Below the pieces are notes generated by a model. That model searched no databases. It worked only from the letters and a program-made list of their open reading frames with translations, and was not told where the DNA came from. Of a DNA stretch of 64,000 nt, positions 62,323 to 64,000 are shown one piece after another. Both the position numbers and the translations under genes were made by a program. Positions within the stretch are counted from its first letter, which is position 1; every line of letters begins with the position of its first letter. The stretch lies in the NCBI GenBank assembly GCA_014189435.1, contig CP050293.1, positions 3,477,001-3,541,000 on the forward strand, in the 5' to 3' direction. The stretch is from Mesorhizobium loti. GTDB lineage: Bacteria > Pseudomonadota > Alphaproteobacteria > Rhizobiales > Rhizobiaceae.

Positions 62323-62481
62323 ATGGAGGTTCTGCCCCATAGCGTTGACCGGAGCAGTGGCTTCATGACAAGCGCGCTAGAGAGGGATCTCGGTTTCAGG
62401 TCGATGGTGCCGACCGAGGAAGGACTGGCAGAGTTCGTCGACTGGTATCACCAGGAGTGGCGGTCTGAGGGCAAGAGGTAA
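62323..62481 (+). pseudogene. NAD-dependent sugar epimerase, C-terminal remnant
   Basis: 52 residues from ATG 62323. SALERDLGFRSMVPTEEGLA then EFVDWYHQEWR is the ending of extended SDR sugar epimerases (UDP-glucuronate epimerase class), with no NAD domain. The rest of the gene is missing; the GT2 gene ends 15 bases before. It looks like the trace of an epimerase once in this cluster. Confidence 0.65.
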
Positions 62482-62533
62482 GACGCAACGTCTGCGCCAA
62501 CCTCTCGCCCTCGACTCGCGCCCCCCGGCGAAG

Positions 62534-62941
62534 CTAGTAGCGCGAACGGCAGCTGGCGCGTTGGCCGAAGCCGCTCGGGCCACAAATCCAGGGCGAATGA
62601 CCCAGCAGCGGGCCGCCATTGCCCAGGCGGTAGGAAACTTTAAGCGGCGCTGGCCTGCCGACACGCTGCGGCCGCACGAAGGCCGCATAGGCCTCCTCCC
62701 TCGTGCGCGTCACGCTGGTCGTCTGTGTGAGCGGTTTGCGGTTGAACAGATGCAGCCGCTTCTTCTTGACGTAGTGCACCTTCTTACCCAGCGTATGAAC
62801 AGCGGGCTTTGTGCCGATCGAGCTGGTCTTGGTCGAGTCCATGCTCTGGCAACCTGAGAGTATCGAGATCAATGCAACGGCGGCAAATGCACAGGCATAT
62901 TTCGTGCCCATCCTTGCCCCTTTTTCCATAAATTTGTTCAT
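62534..62941 (-). CDS. Lipoprotein of unknown function, paralogue 2
   Basis: About 135 residues. Signal peptide with lipobox LSGCQ (Cys after ALISI) and a mature start SMDSTKTSSIGTKP. The C-terminal block PAPLKVSYRLGNGGPLLGHS, then [12 protein letters not shown], matches the lipoprotein at 56950-57393. The middle is basic (KKVHYVKKKRLHLFNRK). The ATG at 62941 has AGGGG 6 bases upstream; an internal ATG at 62911 is also possible. It closes the glycan cluster on the right, as paralogue 1 does on the left of the GT genes. Confidence 0.8.
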   Translation of the reverse strand: MNKFMEKGARMGTKYACAFAAVALISILSGCQSMDSTKTSSIGTKPAVHTLGKKVHYVKKKRLHLFNRKPLTQTTSVTRTREEAYAAFVRPQRVGRPAPLKVSYRLGNGGPLLGHSPWICGPSGFGQRASCRSRY

Positions 62942-63246
62942 CGCCATCCCCTGCCACGAATACAAGTCTCTGGAGCGCGGAGATCTATTTGCTCTTGTTG
63001 GCTTTCCGCGCCACGCGAGCAGCCTATTGCCACTCACATCATGGGTTGTATATTAGGGGAGACTTATTAAAGATCATGCAAACGACATGATGAGCACGGT
63101 CTTTCGGCACTCGATCGGATATTATTAAAATTTGATCTTTTGGGCTCGTGCCCGCAGCCTTTCCCAGGTTCCGGGCCGGTTACGAACGCCGGCTATCGAG
63201 ACAGATGCGGTTCAGGAGAACTGGTTGCGCGCGGACGCCTCTCGGG
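62942..63246. other. AT-rich intergenic region
   Basis: About 305 bases; the part 63040-63140 is AT-rich and holds a short inverted repeat (ATCATG and CATGAT) but no gene. Confidence 0.4.
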
Positions 63247-64000
63247 TCAGCGCCGCGTTTCCCAACCTGGATCGAAGTAGAAATTGCGGGCACCGATGTT
63301 GCCCTGGCCCGCGCCGGAAACCACATAAGCGATGCGCACGATGCGGAAGCCGCCGGCGCCCTGCTGCAGCCCGTAGACGCCCTCCATGCCACGATCGTAG
63401 AAGCCCGCGGCCGGGACAATCAGCGCCAGCACGGCAAGCGACGCCTGGAAGGCGACTTTCGCGGCATTGGCGCGCAACGGAATCCTGTTTTCGATGACGT
63501 GCCTTACGACGATGACCAGCACCAGAAGCCCGTAGAGGAAGGCGTTGAAGGCGGCGAACCAGTAGAAGCCGGTGGCATCGAAGGGGTGCTCCACCAGCAG
63601 CACCGGCAGCGCCGCACCGATCGCCAGCGCCACATAGGGAGTGAGGGCGCGGGCCGGCAGAAGGTGCTTGGGGCCGCTGCCCTTGGGCGTGACGCGGAAA
63701 TCGACGAATGATTTGGTCAGATAGTCGCGGATCGACGACAGCGTACCGGCCAGCACCCAAGGCCAACGCGCGAAGAAGAGGAACAGCGTGCCTTCCCAGC
63801 TGATCGTCTTGGCCGTCATAGGGCGCGATAGGCCGAACGCCTTCAGCATCATCACCAGGCCAACCAGCGCGACCGCGTTCGGCAGATAGTAGAACAGAAA
63901 GTCGAGATACATGACATTGGCGAAGTTGCGCCCGGTAGACAGCGCATAGATCGGCATGACGTACATCAGCAACGCAAAGACGGCGAAGAGCGGATACCAG
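63247..64000 (-). CDS. Cellulose-synthase-like glycosyltransferase, C-terminal part (partial, runs off right edge)
   Basis: The frame is open to the window edge (at least 251 residues; the upstream edge reads WYPLFAVFALLMYVMP). What is visible are four to five membrane helices with FNAFLYGLLVLVIVVRHVIENR and the segment FVDFRVTPKGSGPKHLLPAR between helices, which fits the C-terminal membrane part of BcsA-type and related GT2 synthases. The catalytic D,D,D and QxxRW motifs would lie outside the window. It may export a polysaccharide as it is made. No partners visible. Confidence 0.7.
   Translation of the reverse strand, partial: WYPLFAVFALLMYVMPIYALSTGRNFANVMYLDFLFYYLPNAVALVGLVMMLKAFGLSRPMTAKTISWEGTLFLFFARWPWVLAGTLSSIRDYLTKSFVDFRVTPKGSGPKHLLPARALTPYVALAIGAALPVLLVEHPFDATGFYWFAAFNAFLYGLLVLVIVVRHVIENRIPLRANAAKVAFQASLAVLALIVPAAGFYDRGMEGVYGLQQGAGGFRIVRIAYVVSGAGQGNIGARNFYFDPGWETRR

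Overview
The window reads as chromosomal DNA of an alphaproteobacterium of the order Rhizobiales, most probably Mesorhizobium or a close relative. Evidence: high GC; a cluster of DUF680 proteins (a family known mainly from Mesorhizobium); DUF995, DUF2934 and MucR/Ros proteins; an NDUFS4-like complex I accessory protein; and several families of palindromic intergenic repeats of the RIME type. No plasmid, phage or CRISPR signature is visible. All product names come from reading motifs; no database search was run.

Layout. 1-2.4 kb: glycosyltransferases (one cut by the window edge, one frameshifted) and a membrane diguanylate cyclase. 2.4-5 kb: tRNA-Arg(TCT), the NDUFS4-like gene, tRNA-Pro(TGG), a small membrane protein and a vapBC toxin-antitoxin pair. 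5-10.3 kb: hdaA, a PerM-type permease and a CDP-alcohol phosphatidyltransferase run leftward; purM (frameshifted), purN, a ParD-like mini-ORF and sixA run rightward. 10.3-14.6 kb: three DUF680 paralogues, dapB and a UvrD-type helicase. 14.7-18.5 kb: an IS630 element interrupted by two IS110-family elements; the noncoding tail of the first carries two short segments matching the two sides of its insertion point, as expected of a bridge/seek RNA. 19-27.6 kb: a catabolic operon (2,3-diaminopropionate ammonia-lyase, two M20 amidohydrolases, a ureohydrolase) with a divergent AsnC regulator, a YUCCA-like flavin monooxygenase and a molybdopterin oxidoreductase. 27.8-36.6 kb: ABC-F ATPase, MucR-like regulator, a LysR/oxygenase/exporter module, DinB, GST and ndk. 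36.7-39.6 kb: a perfect 1,083-bp tandem duplication that broke one copy of a YscW/META-domain gene. 39.7-44.1 kb: moaE, moaD, pgsA, uvrC and a pteridine-reductase-like SDR in one tight leftward run. 44.5-53.8 kb: an Omp25-type porin, GST, GNAT, a histone-H1-like protein, small regulators, LysE and EamA transporters with a TetR regulator, rlmJ, and a (frameshifted) TetR facing an exported AhpD-like protein. 54.9-64 kb: surface glycan genes (UDP-xylose synthase-like, galE, GT39, flippase-like, GT2, cellulose-synthase-like), with two paralogous lipoproteins of unknown function.

Three genes (GT25, purM, tetR) are each broken by a single-base difference in a homopolymer run. This pattern is more typical of sequencing error than of three independent mutations, although the poly-C tract in a surface glycosyltransferase could also be a slippage switch. 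The features most worth follow-up are the nested insertion sequence with its apparent guide RNA, the diaminopropionate operon and the YUCCA-like gene (both plausible in a legume symbiont), and the tandem duplication.
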